Origin: Nothophaeocryptopus gaeumannii
Lineage: Eukaryota > Ascomycota > Dothideomycetes > Mycosphaerellales > Mycosphaerellaceae
Direction: 5' to 3'
Assembly (NCBI GenBank): GCA_031771865.1
Contig: JASISA010000009.1
Coordinates: forward strand, 930,001-994,000
DNA length: 64,000 bases
Within the stretch, counting starts at the first letter, position 1. Each line of letters opens with the position of its first letter. The notes under the pieces were generated by a model. It ran no database searches, was not told the DNA's origin, and worked only from the letters and a program-made list of their open reading frames with translations. Of this stretch, positions 11,506 to 20,633 are shown piece by piece. The translations under genes were made by a program, and so were the position numbers.

Positions 11506-12214
11506 ATGGCGACGGAGACGCAGACCGCGAACAAGAGATACAGCAGCCCACTGGCCCAGCACTGCATGAATGCTGCTAGACCGTCAGAAGCATCTGCCCG
11601 GACGTTTGGTACAGCGACAGACGGCGCGCTGTCCTCCAGGCATGCAAGTCAAGACAGCCAACGTAGTCAAGACAACCCGACTAGACCACTAAGTCGGAAT
11701 GAAAACGCGACGGCCAGCACAGCAAAAAGAAAAGAGCGTTCTCCCGTCGAAGGAATGAAAGGCCTGCTGAGTCGCATCACAAAGGTGAGCGGATGTCGTG
11801 TTTCGCAGGCTGCTGTTTGCTTTCACTGACAACATGCCAGCAGAACAATCGGCCGAAGGAGCCTTCATCTCGTCTTCCACTCAAGGCATTGCTGTCCAAC
11901 ATACCGTGGCTTCGAGATCGGCAGGACAAGAAGGCAAGATGGAGCGCGCTGGGCTAGGAGGCGTCTTGGTGTGCTGGCGAAGGACTCAGATGTCCTCCCA
12001 ATACGTTTCGAGCATGATAGAAAGTACCCTCCAGGATACAGTGCGGAGTCGAAGTCGCTGATCGCGTGTACATAGGCAGACCAGATATCAAGTCGCGTCA
12101 GTGGCGGTTATGTGGGCGCTGCTGGCTCCATAGTTCTAGATGGCGTCCATATTCCTTCTTCCCGCCATGCTCCCGCACACTCTTCCCAGTGGAGGGCAGT
12201 GATGATGATATTGC
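11506..12214 (+). pseudogene. Unrecognised gene, apparently frameshifted
   Basis: I do not recognise the product. An open frame starts at ATG 11506, runs to 11784, and continues after a good intron (11785-11843, GTGAGC..CAG) with a basic segment (WLRDRQDKKARWSALG) that stops at TAG 11955-11957. In another frame, from about 11962, the DNA again reads like protein (DSDVLPIRFEHDRKYPPG, then SGGYVGAAGSIVLDGVHIP) to about 12214, with one internal TAG near 12069. The simplest reading is one gene broken by a 1-nt indel and a stop. A short 90-130 residue protein ending at 11957 is the alternative. Both are weakly supported. Confidence 0.35.
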
Positions 12215-12629
12215 AGCACTGAACGAAGATGGACCAGTGAACGAAGCAGGCTCAAGCAGGCTCGAGCAGGCTAGGCACGAAAGATCCGGCGAGGTGGGTG
12301 CCCGTCGCCAGGATTCTGGCGCTGCCATTGGCTGCATTCACTTCACCTGGGCGGGTGCCGACTGCCGAAGAGGATTGGACTGAAATCACACTGCCGACGT
12401 AGTGACTTACTTCACGCCATCTCAACCTCACTTCATCTTTTCTTCGCGGCGAGCACGGGCTGATATGGACGATACAGTCCTTCTCCGACGGCAACATCTC
12501 ATGAAGCAATGGTACAGACGCAAGAAGATTCCCACGTGAAAGCTTGAGTCTATTTTGCTTCCCATCACCCCATACCCTCATCTAACGTTTGGCGTTTGGC
12601 AATCGGAAACACGGCAGCAAAAGGGAAAG
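12215..12629. other. Intergenic with a short 10-bp triplicate repeat
   Basis: No gene is supported. At 12245-12274 the 10-mer AGCAGGCTCA recurs three times in tandem with one or two changes. The right end is the upstream region of the TDT transporter gene. Confidence 0.45.
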
Positions 12630-14514
12630 ATGGTGTCACATAGCGGAGTGTTACAGTCCACAGGTGAGAGGCATTGATCCTCAACAAGCATGACGCTGCT
12701 TGATCAGAAACTCACATTGTTAACCGGGTGATCCTATAATAGTGTCTGCTCCTACTGTCATCCAACCTGCCACCTCAGACTCAGATGATGCCGAGAAGCC
12801 TGAAATTTCTCGCCCGGGAAACCATCAGGTGCCGCGAAGCAGGCGACCCGGTCTGAGGCCTTGGAACCAACATAGCTTCAACAAGATGCTCGAGCATGGC
12901 TATGAGCACGTTCATGAATTGCATTTTAAGGAAAGAATCAGGCATTTCACATGGACTTGGTTCACGATGACTGTATGAGCTGAACTACCAGAACCAATTT
13001 GTTGCAAACCGCTGATCTTGGTTTTCTTAGATGGCCACAGGCGGCGTAGCCAACGTCCTCTACCGCGTCCCCTACCGATTCCCAGGCCTCTACACAATCG
13101 GCGTCATATTCTTTCTCTTCAACATTTGCCTCTTCATCTTCAATGTTGTTATGATATCCCTCAGATTCTATCACTATCCGGCGACATTCTTGCATTCGAT
13201 CTTACACCCCACAGAATCACTCTTCATACCCGCGAGCGTCATCAGCATTGGGACCATTCTACTTAACATTTCGGAATATGGACTCAATGCTGGAGCTACG
13301 GGTGAATGGCTCCTCAAAACAATGGTCGTGATGTTTTGGATCTATTGTGGCTTGGCGGTCTTCTTTAGTTGCGGGATCTACCTCGTCATGTAAGAACATC
13401 CCATATCATTCCCAACTCACTTCAACCTCTACATTACCGCCCACCCTCGAAGCCTCCATATTTGCTCTCACTCAGCCTGTTTGAACACTAATAACCATCC
13501 TCCAGGTGGTCAACCCAAACCTTCACCGTAGCCCAAATGACCCCCGTCTGGATCTTCCCCTGCTACCCCCTCCTCGTCATAGGCCCCCATGCCGGAAACC
13601 TCGCCTCCCACCTCGTCCACCGCCCCGGAGACGGCATGGCCATCATAATAGGAGCATTCATCTTCCAAGGCATCGGCTTCCTCCTCTCCCTCATGATCTA
13701 CGCAGCCTTTATCTATCGCCTCATGACACAGAAACTGCCCCAAGAAAATCTTCGACCGGGAATGTTCGTCTCCGTAGGACCGTCAGGATTCACGATTTCG
13801 GGAATCGTGAGTATGGGAAACGTCCTGCCGAGTTTGGTCTCGCCAGACTTCCTAGGCTATGGAGAACTCGCCGGCGCCGTCTCCAAAATCGCCTCCGTCT
13901 GGTTCGGACTCTGGCTCTGGGGTCTGGCACTCTGGTTCTTCATCGTCTCTGTCGGAGCACATTGGTCCTGCGTTCGGAAAGGAAGGATGACGTTCGCCAT
14001 GACGTTTTACTCCTATATATTCCCGAATACGGCTCTCACGACGGCGACGTTTGCGATTGCAAAGGCGTTGGATAATCGACCGATCAGGATATTGGGTTGT
14101 GTGATGACGATTTTGTTGTTGATTGTTTGGCTTTCGGTGTTTGTTATGATGATAAGGGCGGTTATTCATAAGGATATTCTTTGGCCGCAGAAACAGGAAG
14201 ATCGGGAAGAGGGTGGATGGAAGAAGAATGAATTTGAGAGGGTTGTTTGTGGGAATATGAGGAGGTGCTCGACGCATGCGCTCGCGCCTGGCGCGTTGAG
14301 GAATGAGCTTTCGACGACAGGTGCGGATGTGGGGTTGAGACAGGATGCTTCCCAGGCTAGGAGTGCTGGTGCTAGGACGGTGGGGACACCGGACAGTATT
14401 GATGCGGCTATGGATTCTGATGCGACGACGGCGGTCATGCCGGAGAATTTGATCAATGGCGATTTTGGGAGGGGAATCGGATCGGCGAGGCAGAGAGGAG
14501 AGAGTATGGTATGA
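12630..14514 (+). CDS. TDT family C4-dicarboxylate/malate transporter (Mae1-like)
   Basis: Plasma-membrane carrier of the tellurite-resistance/dicarboxylate (SLAC1/Mae1) family, expected to move malate or related organic acids. Exons: 12630-12663, 12743-12972, 13031-13389, 13506-14514, giving 543 residues. No in-frame ATG exists near the start of exon 2, so I propose a 34-nt first exon; its one leftover base joins in phase. Family motifs are RIRHFTWTWFTMTMATGG across the second intron, YRVPYRFPGLYTIGVIFF, then HPTESLFIPA, VWIFPCYPLLVIGPHAG and FSYIFPNTALTTATF-like text in the last third. About ten hydrophobic segments are visible. The C-terminal roughly 110 residues are hydrophilic and poorly conserved in type. 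Mae1 rather than Ssu1 sulfite pump is favoured by the first-helix sequence but is not certain. Confidence 0.88.
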
Positions 14515-14694
14515 AGGAGGGAACGTGAGCTCACGACGTCATCCTTGATGGTATCTGGTCTTGCCGCCTCAATCCCACGAATGCCCATGCTCTCGATGAG
14601 GAACCAAAGGGACTATGCTGGTGCCCTCGAGACCACGCGCTTTCAGTGCACTGTGGCAAAGAGAGAGCTCTTCCTTGCTGTCTGGTGCGGCAGC

Positions 14695-15410
14695 TCACTC
14701 CTTCGGCTGCTGTTTCATCCATTTCGCGCGGCGCTGGCTGAGAGGGACCTCGTTTGAGCGGCCGCGTCGCTTCGCGAACTCGCTCAGGAGGTCGAACAAG
14801 AACGCCCGAGGATAGAGCTCGTCAACTTCGTCCTTTCCAAACCATGACCTGGTCGCATTATTCGCGTACGATTCAATGATACAATTACGGATCGGATGGC
14901 CCTCAGGAGTGCCCTCGTAGATGCAGGCCACCTTCTCCGCGCCAGGAGCCCATCTATTGCCTCGCGAATCTCTCAATTCCATACCATCTGTGATGGCTTT
15001 CATGACTTCGTTGCAAAAGGCGTCGTCCTGCACCTTTTCGCCGAAGAGGTACATTCTGCATAGTACGCAGAAGTCAACCCGATCTGTCTTATCTGGACAT
15101 CTGAAGATTGGGACCTCCTTGGTATGAAGGTAGTCGAAGTATGCAGCCACAGCCTCTGGATCGTCTTCGGGAAGACTGATCTCGCGAGTCTGGCCTTCCT
15201 TCCACTTGGCGTCGAGCGCGGCTTTGAAGAATGGCGAGTTGTCCTTGACGTCCGTCTCGTAGATGGCGAGGATTTCCTCAGCAGCGCCGACCTTGACGGT
15301 GATGATGTTGCTCTGGTAGCTATGGTATGTCAGCTTGGCTCGGAAAGAGTGCAGTGGATATCTTACCGGCGCTTCTTGGAAGCAGAAGTCACTGGCGAGC
15401 TATCTGCCAT
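14695..15410 (-). CDS. BTB/POZ domain protein (paralogue 1, intact)
   Basis: A 222-residue protein of the small fungal BTB/POZ family, probably a protein-interaction module; the partner (for example a Cul3 ligase) is unknown. Exons on the minus strand: 15410-15367 and 15319-14695, with a 47-nt intron in phase 2. Family landmarks are a basic N-terminus ending KKRRY, SNIITVKVG, the DNSPFFKAALDAKWKEG core, LPEDDPEAVAAYFDYLH, then YLFGEKVQDDAFCNEV and IYEGTPEGHPIRN in the C-terminal half. It is the only one of six related copies in this window with an unbroken frame. The others lie at 15.6-18.0 kb on the same strand and at 27.8-29.2 kb on the opposite strand. Confidence 0.82.
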
Positions 15411-15637
15411 GATGACGGTCGCTGTGTAGCGCGCTGTTGTGGTGGATGTTGGCGGTTGGCACCCGAGGTGTTGTGAATGTTTATTTTGTGAGAGGAAGAG
15501 CAGACCGCAACGAAGTCTTGAGCGACAATGGCAAACGCGCTAGCGTGTTTCATGTGCTGTTGTGCAGACTTGCTTCCTTCACTTCACTCAGTGCGTTACT
15601 TGCATATGATTGCAAACCACGTGGGGACAGTGAAGCT

Positions 15638-16527
15638 CTACTGATCCCTCAAAACACATTGAACTACACGCTTTGATACAAAGTCCTTTGCGCGCGGTCG
15701 GGACCATATTCCAAGATCCGTATGGTCCATGATCTTGTCAAGTCTTCTTCGTCTTCCTTTCAAGAGGCTTCTTTCGCCCTTCGACCTTGTGCTTCGCCAA
15801 TCGCTAGCCTTGCTTGCTTTTGAACCATGTTTGTCGATTCCCGTACCAGTCCGTCCCCTTCTGCCCTCCTCTGCGACGCAGCAGCTCCTTGCAGATTTCC
15901 GCGAACAGCTCAGCGGGTGCCTGAGCCTATTGCTAGCGATCCACTCAAAGTGAGCATCGTCTGCAAACAGAGCAACGATGAACCGGCGAGCTGGCGAATT
16001 GTCTGGTGTACCCTCCCAAAGCTTGCTAACGACGCCCATGGATGGGAAGCGACGTCTTCCATTCGCGGCTTTCGTGCATATCTGCTGAAGTAGACCTGAC
16101 AGAGCATCGTCGCAAAAGGCGTCGTTCTGAATCTTTTCTCCGAAAAGGTAAGCGTCGACCCAGAATGAGTTGCGACTGCCGCTGTGCTCGTCACTTGTCC
16201 CAGCAAAGGCTTGTGGGAGCTGCTTGCTGTAAAGCCATTCGACGTAGGTAGCGACTATGTTGACAGAGTCGTACGGGAGGTCGATGGTGGCTGATTTGCC
16301 CTCTTTCCAGTCCTTGTTCAAACACGCTTCGAAGAACGGAGAGCCTTCCCGGAGCCTGTCCTCGTGGACAGTCAATGGTTCTGCCGTGTCGCCGCCCTTG
16401 CCTGGCTTGAGCTGAATGATCCTGCTGGCGAACCTGGAAGGTGGTCAGTCCCGTGCAGTGAACTCGGATGATTTTGCTGGTCATGATACCTTCTGCGCTT
16501 GGAGGCGCTCTCATCGTGCTCCGCCAT
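15638..16527 (-). CDS. BTB/POZ domain protein (paralogue 2, C-terminus frameshifted)
   Basis: Same family and gene structure as its neighbours: a 38-nt first exon (16527-16490), a 56-nt phase-2 intron and a long second exon. The BTB core is intact (VHEDRLREGSPFFEACLNKDWKEG, shown here only in part; NIVATYVEWLYSKQLP; AYLFGEKIQNDAFCDD; LWEGTPDNSPARR). Around 15918-15950 the reading frame stops matching the family. The expected C-terminal helix (AELFAEICKELLRRRGG) is present but in a different frame, ending at TAG 15804-15806. The frame that stays open to 15638 adds an Arg/Ser-rich tail unlike paralogue 1. So the protein may be made with a nonsense tail, or the gene is decaying. A very short 24-nt intron could also mend the frame but is below usual fungal size. 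Confidence 0.62.
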
Positions 16528-16828
16528 CTTGAGCACCGGCGTCTCGAGGGATATTGGAGTGGTGTCGCACGTTGAGAATAGGAAAGCGAAGTTGAAGAGG
16601 CAGGGTCCTTAAATTTTAAAGTTTGACCCGTTCTCATATGCAGAAGCTGCATCAATCTAACGGCCTGCTGCGCTCCTTCCTTTTCAAAATCAAGACACTG
16701 CCCAGGATCTCATAGACGAGACATAACCGGGTTTCACAAGGCGTACCGAAAGACCCGTGACTGCTGTTTTCAGGATGGCGACAGCCTTGTCTTGAGCTCT
16801 AAGCTGGCTCTGTTGGCTGCTCCTTGAA

Positions 16829-17519
16829 CTACTGCTCACGCTGAAGCGACCAGTTCCTCGAAGAAGTCCAGGTGTTTGAGGCGTAAGCCTTCAGCAGGTC
16901 GTTCATGAATCCCAAACAATAACTCTTCTCCTCTCCAAACCAGGATGTCGGTGCCTCAATGCGATACATCTCCACAAGCAGGCGCCGAAGCGGCGAGTTG
17001 GCCGGCGTACCTTCATACGCGATGTTGACGGCGCTGACTACAGGGTAGCAAATATTCTCCCCTTCTTTTCTCTTCGCCTTGTTATCTTCTGTACCGATTA
17101 GAATCGTAGATAGCGCCCTGTTGCAGAACCCATCGTCCTGAAATTTCTCCCCGAAGACGTAGAGTTTTACCAAGAACTCGAAGCCCGTATCCTCATCCTC
17201 GTCCACGAGGTTTGGCAGTCGCTTATCGTAGAGCTAGGAGACGTATGTGGCCACGATGTCTACCGATTCTTCTGGTAACTCGATCACGCCCGAGACTCCT
17301 TCCCTCCACTTCTTGTCCAACGCTGCGCGGAAAAAGGGCGAGTGTTCGCGTAAGACGTGCTCATGTACGGTGCAGACATCGTCTACGTCGCCAGGTTTCA
17401 GCTGGATTAGCTTGCTGGTGAAACTATTGCAAAGCTGTTAGCGCGACTGTGTTTGAACAAGTGGCCTAAGGTGTAGCATACCGCTTGCGCTTTTCAGAGC
17501 GCTCATCTCGCGCCGCCAT
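16829..17519 (-). pseudogene. BTB/POZ domain protein (paralogue 3, nonsense mutation)
   Basis: Third copy, with exon 1 at 17519-17482 (38 nt), a phase-2 intron to 17424, and exon 2 to 16829. The BTB core reads well (SPFFRAALDKKWREG, then SVDIVATYVS). A TAG stop at 17234-17236 falls exactly where paralogue 2 has Trp in YVEWLYSK. After the stop the same frame continues to the natural end with intact family text (LYDKRLPN, KLYVFGEKFQDDGFCNRA, IAYEGTPANSPLRR). A single TGG to TAG change explains this. Annotators starting at an internal ATG (17206) would report only a C-terminal fragment. Confidence 0.78.
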
Positions 17520-17772
17520 TCTGGATGTTTGGGACTTTGGGGATTGTTTGTGGTCCTCAAGGTCAAGAAGTAAGGAAGCAAGCACGAACGGAAAAGCAGC
17601 GGACTAGCGTTGCGCACGAGCCACCACCCTTTTATTCGTCTATGCTTCTCTCAGGGTAACTCGAAGTGCTCGGCCACAGTGCAAATGTGAGAGCGCAAGC
17701 CTCACGAGTTCCAAAGAGGTCTCTCGGCTGCCCTTCACTTCTAGTCGTCCAGATGATCCCTCCTATCCCATC

Positions 17773-18046
17773 TTAAACCACCTCGCTCTCCTGTTGATAA
17801 TAACTCCCCGCTGTGACTTGCATCCTCCTCCTCATCATCTCCTTCATCATATCAACCCAAAAGTCCTCGGGGTAGGGGCCATTGCCTTCCTCGTTGAACC
17901 ACAAAGCATCCCCGCCGCATTTCACTGTGAGCTTGATGATGTCGCTGGTGTATCTGTCGCGAGGGTCAGTGCTTGATCGATGCTAGTGCTGTCAAGGGGT
18001 AGAGGTACTTCTGGCGCTTTGCGGCGCGCTCGGCTTCTTCGGCCAT
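17773..18046 (-). pseudogene. BTB-family fragment (paralogue 4, core deleted)
   Basis: A miniature relative of the three genes to its left. Exon 1 is again 38 nt (18046-18009) and encodes a basic N-terminus (MAEEAERAAKRQK), followed by a phase-2 intron (17954-18008) and YTSDIIKLTVK, which matches the first strand of the paralogues. The central BTB core is missing: the frame goes straight to a C-terminal-like segment (PEDFWVDMMKEMMRRR) and stops at 17773-17775. The open frame is intact at about 72 residues, so a short product is possible, but loss of the core suggests a deletion derivative. Confidence 0.5.
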
Positions 18047-18369
18047 GGCTGTCGCGTACAGGGTGTTGGTCGAAGCTCTGATTTGGTGGATGCTAAGATG
18101 CAATGTCTGTACCGAAGGCGACAAGTTGTTGAGTGTAAGACGCATGAGCTTGGGCAGTCGTGAACTGAATCAGTCATAAACTGGAAGGAAGCAGCGCGAG
18201 TGAATTGCGGAATTCTGAGTATTCATCTCGCAACAACACATGAATGCGTACGAGTGCGGCTATCGTTCATGTTCAGCAAAGCATCTATGGTTCAGCGGGG
18301 ACTTACTGTGTGCCCGCTCCACCCTATGCATGCAAGTATAATACAGCCATATTCCGTGACAACTAGCGT
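18047..18369. other. Intergenic, 3' flank of Rpt6
   Basis: About 320 bp between the BTB fragment and the stop codon of the proteasome ATPase gene. No gene or repeat seen. Confidence 0.4.
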
Positions 18370-19592
18370 CTACTTCCAGAGCTTGCTCAAACTCATCTCC
18401 TTGTCGTCGTGCTTGTTCAGTACCTTGGCGGTGGCCAAGTCGAAGTCTTCCTGTGTAACGTGTACTCTCCGCTCCCTCAGCGCGTACATACCAGCCTCTG
18501 TGCACACACCCTTCAGCTCAGCCCCTGAGCAGCCGTTCATCTTCTCTGCAATCTTAGTCAAGTTGATGCCTCTCGTCAGGTTCATGCTTCGGGAGTGGAT
18601 GCGTAGAATGTCGGCTCGAGCTTCGGTGGTTGGCGGCGGAAATTCGATCTTTCGGTCGATACGGCCGGGTCGGAGAAGCGCAGGATCGAGGATGTCGAGA
18701 CGATTGGTGGCCATGATGACCTTTATGTTCTTGGTAGGCTCAAAGCCATCCAGCTGGTTGAGAAGCTCCAGCATAGTTCGCTGCACCTCCGAATCACCAC
18801 CAGATGAGCCCTCCACACGAGAGGATCCGATGGAATCGATCTCGTCCATGAAGATGATGGAAGGCGCATGCTCTCGCGCCATGACGAATAGCTCTCTCAC
18901 CATGCGCGATCCCTCTCCGATGTATTTCTGCACCAACTCCGAGCCCGAAACACGGATAAACTTGCAGTCGGTGTGATGTGCCACAGCTCTTGCCAACAAT
19001 GTCTTTCCTGTTCCAGGCGGCCCATATAGTAGCACACCCTTTGGCTGCGCGATACCCAGTGATTCGAACAGTTCGGGATGCTTCAGACCCAGCTCGATGA
19101 CCTCCTTGATCTGCTTGATTTGTTCATCCAGCCCACCGATCATGTCGTATGTGCTATCGGGCACCTTCTCGACCATCATCAGGGAGACGAGCGGGTCGAC
19201 GGAGGAGGGAAGGAGTGATGAGAGTTTGTAGGAGTCGGAGAGAAGGGTGACCCGCTTGCCGGCTGTGAGTTTCGAGATGTCAATGTTATCCGCAATGTCG
19301 ACCACTGCAGACTGTCAGCGTGCCATGTTCAGTCGGTATGAGAAATGTAAGATGTACCATATTTGCCTTCAGGATGCACCTTCACCAGCACCTTCTTCGT
19401 CCCCATCACCTTGACGACCTCCCCGACATAGCTACCGGGCTGTTGCAACAGGCCCAGCTCCTCGCGCAATAACCGCACTCTACTATTGTACTCGTTTCGC
19501 TGCGCTTCGAGACGTCGCAATACTGCTTGGCCTTGGATGATCTCGAGCTTCATGCTCTCGATCTTGTTGTGAAAGAAGGTATCGAGCGCCAT
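18370..19592 (-). CDS. RPT6: 26S proteasome regulatory ATPase subunit Rpt6
   Basis: AAA+ ATPase of the 19S base that unfolds ubiquitinated substrates into the 20S core, in nucleus and cytosol. Exons 19592-19358 and 19304-18370 give 389 residues, the normal Rpt6 length. The N-terminal coiled coil (LEIIQGQAVLRRLEAQRN) and OB-fold (GSYVGEVVKVMGTKKVLVKV) precede the ATPase with Walker A GPPGTGKT, Walker B IIFMDEID and the arginine-finger segment LLRPGRIDRKIEFP. The C-terminus ends SLSKLWK, as in Rpt6 rather than the HbYX-tailed subunits. The intron splits the conserved HPEGKY/VVDI sequence in phase 1, joining at an AG at 19305-19306. An in-frame stop lies upstream of 19592; a further upstream mini-exon cannot be excluded. 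Confidence 0.96.
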
Positions 19593-20633
19593 CGTGGCTG
19601 CTTGGTGGCCGCCTCAGGCCAGATGTTCGGTTGGTGTTGTCGTCGGATATTTCGTATAATGCGCAACGGTATTCGAAACTGGCACGGTGATGATGAGGAT
19701 GGTGATGTTTCGTTGGTGCAAGGCAGTTGCGATGATGTTTGGTCGGTGTTTCCAGCAGACGCGGCAAGAACGCCAGACATCACAGCTGCAGCCAAGCTTC
19801 ACCTGACGGTTACTGCCGGAGCTAGGCGCGGATCATTGTCCGAAGCGCTATCAGTCTTTAGGCTATCGCGGTTGCGGACAAATCGACAAAGATTACAGAA
19901 GGCAGCGATGATATGGAGAATGTCCTCGATCTGGTGAGAATGGCCTGATGGAATCAGTACGTCTCGTTCGATGATGCTACTGCATAGTCACCGCGGACAG
20001 ATCGATTCTTCAGCATATGGTTGGACCCTTGAACAAGTGTACCGGAGACAGAGCAAGCCCAGCATCCTTGCCGCTCCCAAGTACAAGTATTGATCCTGCA
20101 CGGAATGGAAGTGGACTGTAGAGGTTAGCAGATGACCTGCACTTTGTGCACTCGTGCCTATCTTGCTGCTTGCGCAAGCCGAGAACCTGATGCACACTCT
20201 GGCCACGCCGCTGATACTGGATTTTGTAGCCACCGTATGAACATCTCTTGCATTACTCTTTTCCTTCTGCCATTCAAAGACCAGCCGAATGCTCCTGAAC
20301 CGGATCACAGGTCTGAGGTACGAATCTCGTTGACAGCCCACCGAATCGAAGGCAGCCTGAAACCATCAACTGTCCCGTCCATCCCAGAGCGGCCCGCCCT
20401 TCTCCATCTGACCCTCCGTATCTCATGCACCCCATGCGACGGACTGAACGACATCCACCTGCTCGGTGAACGTCTTGGAGAAGCCCAGATGTGTACCGTC
20501 AGCGCGCGGTAAAGTGGTGAAGTGAAGCTGTGGTGCTCCTATGCTTGGCCTGCAAATGGGAAGCCATCAAAAGTTACCTTAATCAATTGCTGTTAACCGT
20601 TTAGCCCGGTGTTTTGATTCTCTCGGCGCAGCC
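19593..20633. promoter_or_regulatory. Divergent intergenic region between Rpt6 and Vnx1-like genes
   Basis: About 1 kb separating two genes that read away from each other, so it should contain both promoters. No open frame looks like a real gene. I found no exact proteasome-associated control element; a weak GGTGGC occurs near the Rpt6 start but lacks the following A residues. Confidence 0.4.

Noticed and set aside
13506..14075. Plus-strand frame of about 190 codons inside the TDT gene
   Set aside because: It is a shifted-frame shadow, Arg/Pro-rich, while the correct frame encodes clear membrane helices.
15918..15950. A 24-nt intron repairing BTB paralogue 2
   Set aside because: Below the usual minimum size of fungal introns and without a branch point; a frameshift is the simpler reading.
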